Shown here one piece after another: positions 25,477-25,789 of a DNA stretch of 25,789 bases. Positions within the stretch are counted from its first letter, which is position 1. Each line of letters opens with the position of its first letter. The translations under genes and the position numbers were made by a program. Source of the DNA: Trichomonas vaginalis G3 (Eukaryota > Parabasalia > Trichomonadida > Trichomonadidae); NCBI RefSeq assembly GCF_026262505.1, contig NW_026529290.1, forward strand, positions 1 to 25,789, in the 5' to 3' direction. Under the pieces are notes generated by a model that saw nothing but the letters and a program-made list of their open reading frames with translations, searched no databases and was not told the origin of the DNA.

Positions 25477-25779
25477 ATGTTGTTCTATTTGCAAAGTACA
25501 GACCCAAACGAATACGGGACAGTAAAGCTACAAACAAACTTAGGTCTTCAGAATGAAGCGCTTGCTTTCAGAGTTGTTGACTTCAATACTATCGCAACTT
25601 TTGTCATAACAGATGAAACAGATTTCATAGAGATTGAAATAGATGACAAAAGAAGTGTTATAACATTTCCTAACAGAGCTGGGTATAGAATAGATAAAAT
25701 TGCTGGAGTCATGGATACTCTCATAAATGAAGAAACTATTGACAACATAGATGTCGAACTCTCTTCTGAGGAACATTGA
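25477..25779 (+). CDS. Acidic 100-residue protein divergent from the fibre
   Basis: The frame looks whole and ends 10 bases before the window edge. The protein is acidic and beta-rich (FVITDETDFIEIEIDDKRSV), with no membrane segment and no family I recognise. Its start MLFYLQSTD resembles the FYLQS stretch upstream of the Lys/Glu-rich gene at 8536-8754. Being beside the fibre, it could be a fibre partner or chaperone; that is position-based guesswork. Confidence 0.6.
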   Translation: MLFYLQSTDPNEYGTVKLQTNLGLQNEALAFRVVDFNTIATFVITDETDFIEIEIDDKRSVITFPNRAGYRIDKIAGVMDTLINEETIDNIDVELSSEEH

Positions 25780-25789
25780 AGTTCAGTTA

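Larger units (their letters stand above)
12351..25789 (-). mobile_element. Maverick/Polinton element, copy B, inverted (partial, broken)
   Basis: Read on the minus strand from the right, this copy has the fibre, integrase, coiled-coil, T5orf172, KilA-N, possible terminal-protein and PolB genes, and it is cut inside the penton-like gene at 12351. Gene order and sequence mirror copy A. It lacks the capsid block seen in copy A at 8372-12350, probably because that half lies beyond copy A, off the left edge. The outer end is not visible at 25789. Integrase and fibre look whole, while the polymerase and its neighbours are broken, with around eight breaks in all. The direction given is that of the polymerase and integrase. 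Confidence 0.85.

Noticed and set aside
1-25789. tRNA, rRNA or host protein genes
   Set aside because: No cloverleaf, rRNA-like or convincing host coding sequence was found on either strand.

Overview
The whole window looks like DNA of Maverick/Polinton elements, the large self-synthesising, capsid-encoding transposons. I see no convincing host gene. The best guess for the host is a trichomonad protist such as Trichomonas vaginalis. The DNA is very AT-rich, the genes have no introns, start codons sit only about 5-20 bases after T-rich promoter blocks, and the gene set (protein-primed family B DNA polymerase, rve integrase, KilA-N and T5orf172 proteins, double-jelly-roll-like capsid gene, long fibre) matches the Mavericks known to be abundant there. 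The host call rests on recognition, not on a database search.

Layout. Two related copies lie in opposite orientation. Copy A (about 1-12350, + sense) starts inside the end of its integrase gene. It continues with a coiled-coil/T5orf172 protein, a KilA-N regulator, a reverse-strand small gene, a small winged-helix-like gene, a charged protein that may be the terminal protein, and the DNA polymerase. The structural block follows: a penton-like gene and a Lys/Glu-rich gene on the reverse strand, then on the + strand a basic protein, the major capsid gene, a membrane/Pro-rich protein and two small genes. Copy B (about 12351-25789, - sense) is cut off inside the penton-like gene at 12351. Read from there it has the polymerase, the possible terminal-protein gene, the small reverse-oriented gene, an expanded minisatellite, KilA-N, T5orf172, the coiled-coil gene, a complete integrase, a 1115-residue phage-like fibre and a divergent 100-residue gene. 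Bases 1-8371 and 12351-21090 form a very long imperfect inverted repeat around about 4 kb of copy-A-only DNA. The simplest reading is that copy A inserted into copy B.

State. Both copies are fossils or near-fossils: copy A shows roughly eight to ten breaks and copy B a similar number, while integrase, fibre, KilA-N and several small genes look whole. In the stretches compared by eye the copies differ by a few percent, mostly silently, so the insertion of each looks fairly young on the element's own time scale and the parents were under selection until recently.

How the genes work together. Integrase inserts the element. The polymerase, probably with a protein primer, copies it. KilA-N and T5orf172 proteins are probably regulatory or DNA-binding. 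The capsid, penton-like, membrane and fibre genes would build a particle. No packaging ATPase or maturation protease is visible in the window.

The most unusual signals are non-coding: a set of intergenic iterons with different sequences but the same 12-bp period, some next to hairpins whose arms changed together between the two copies, and a three-class promoter grammar with a shared TTTATTTTT motif after stop codons.
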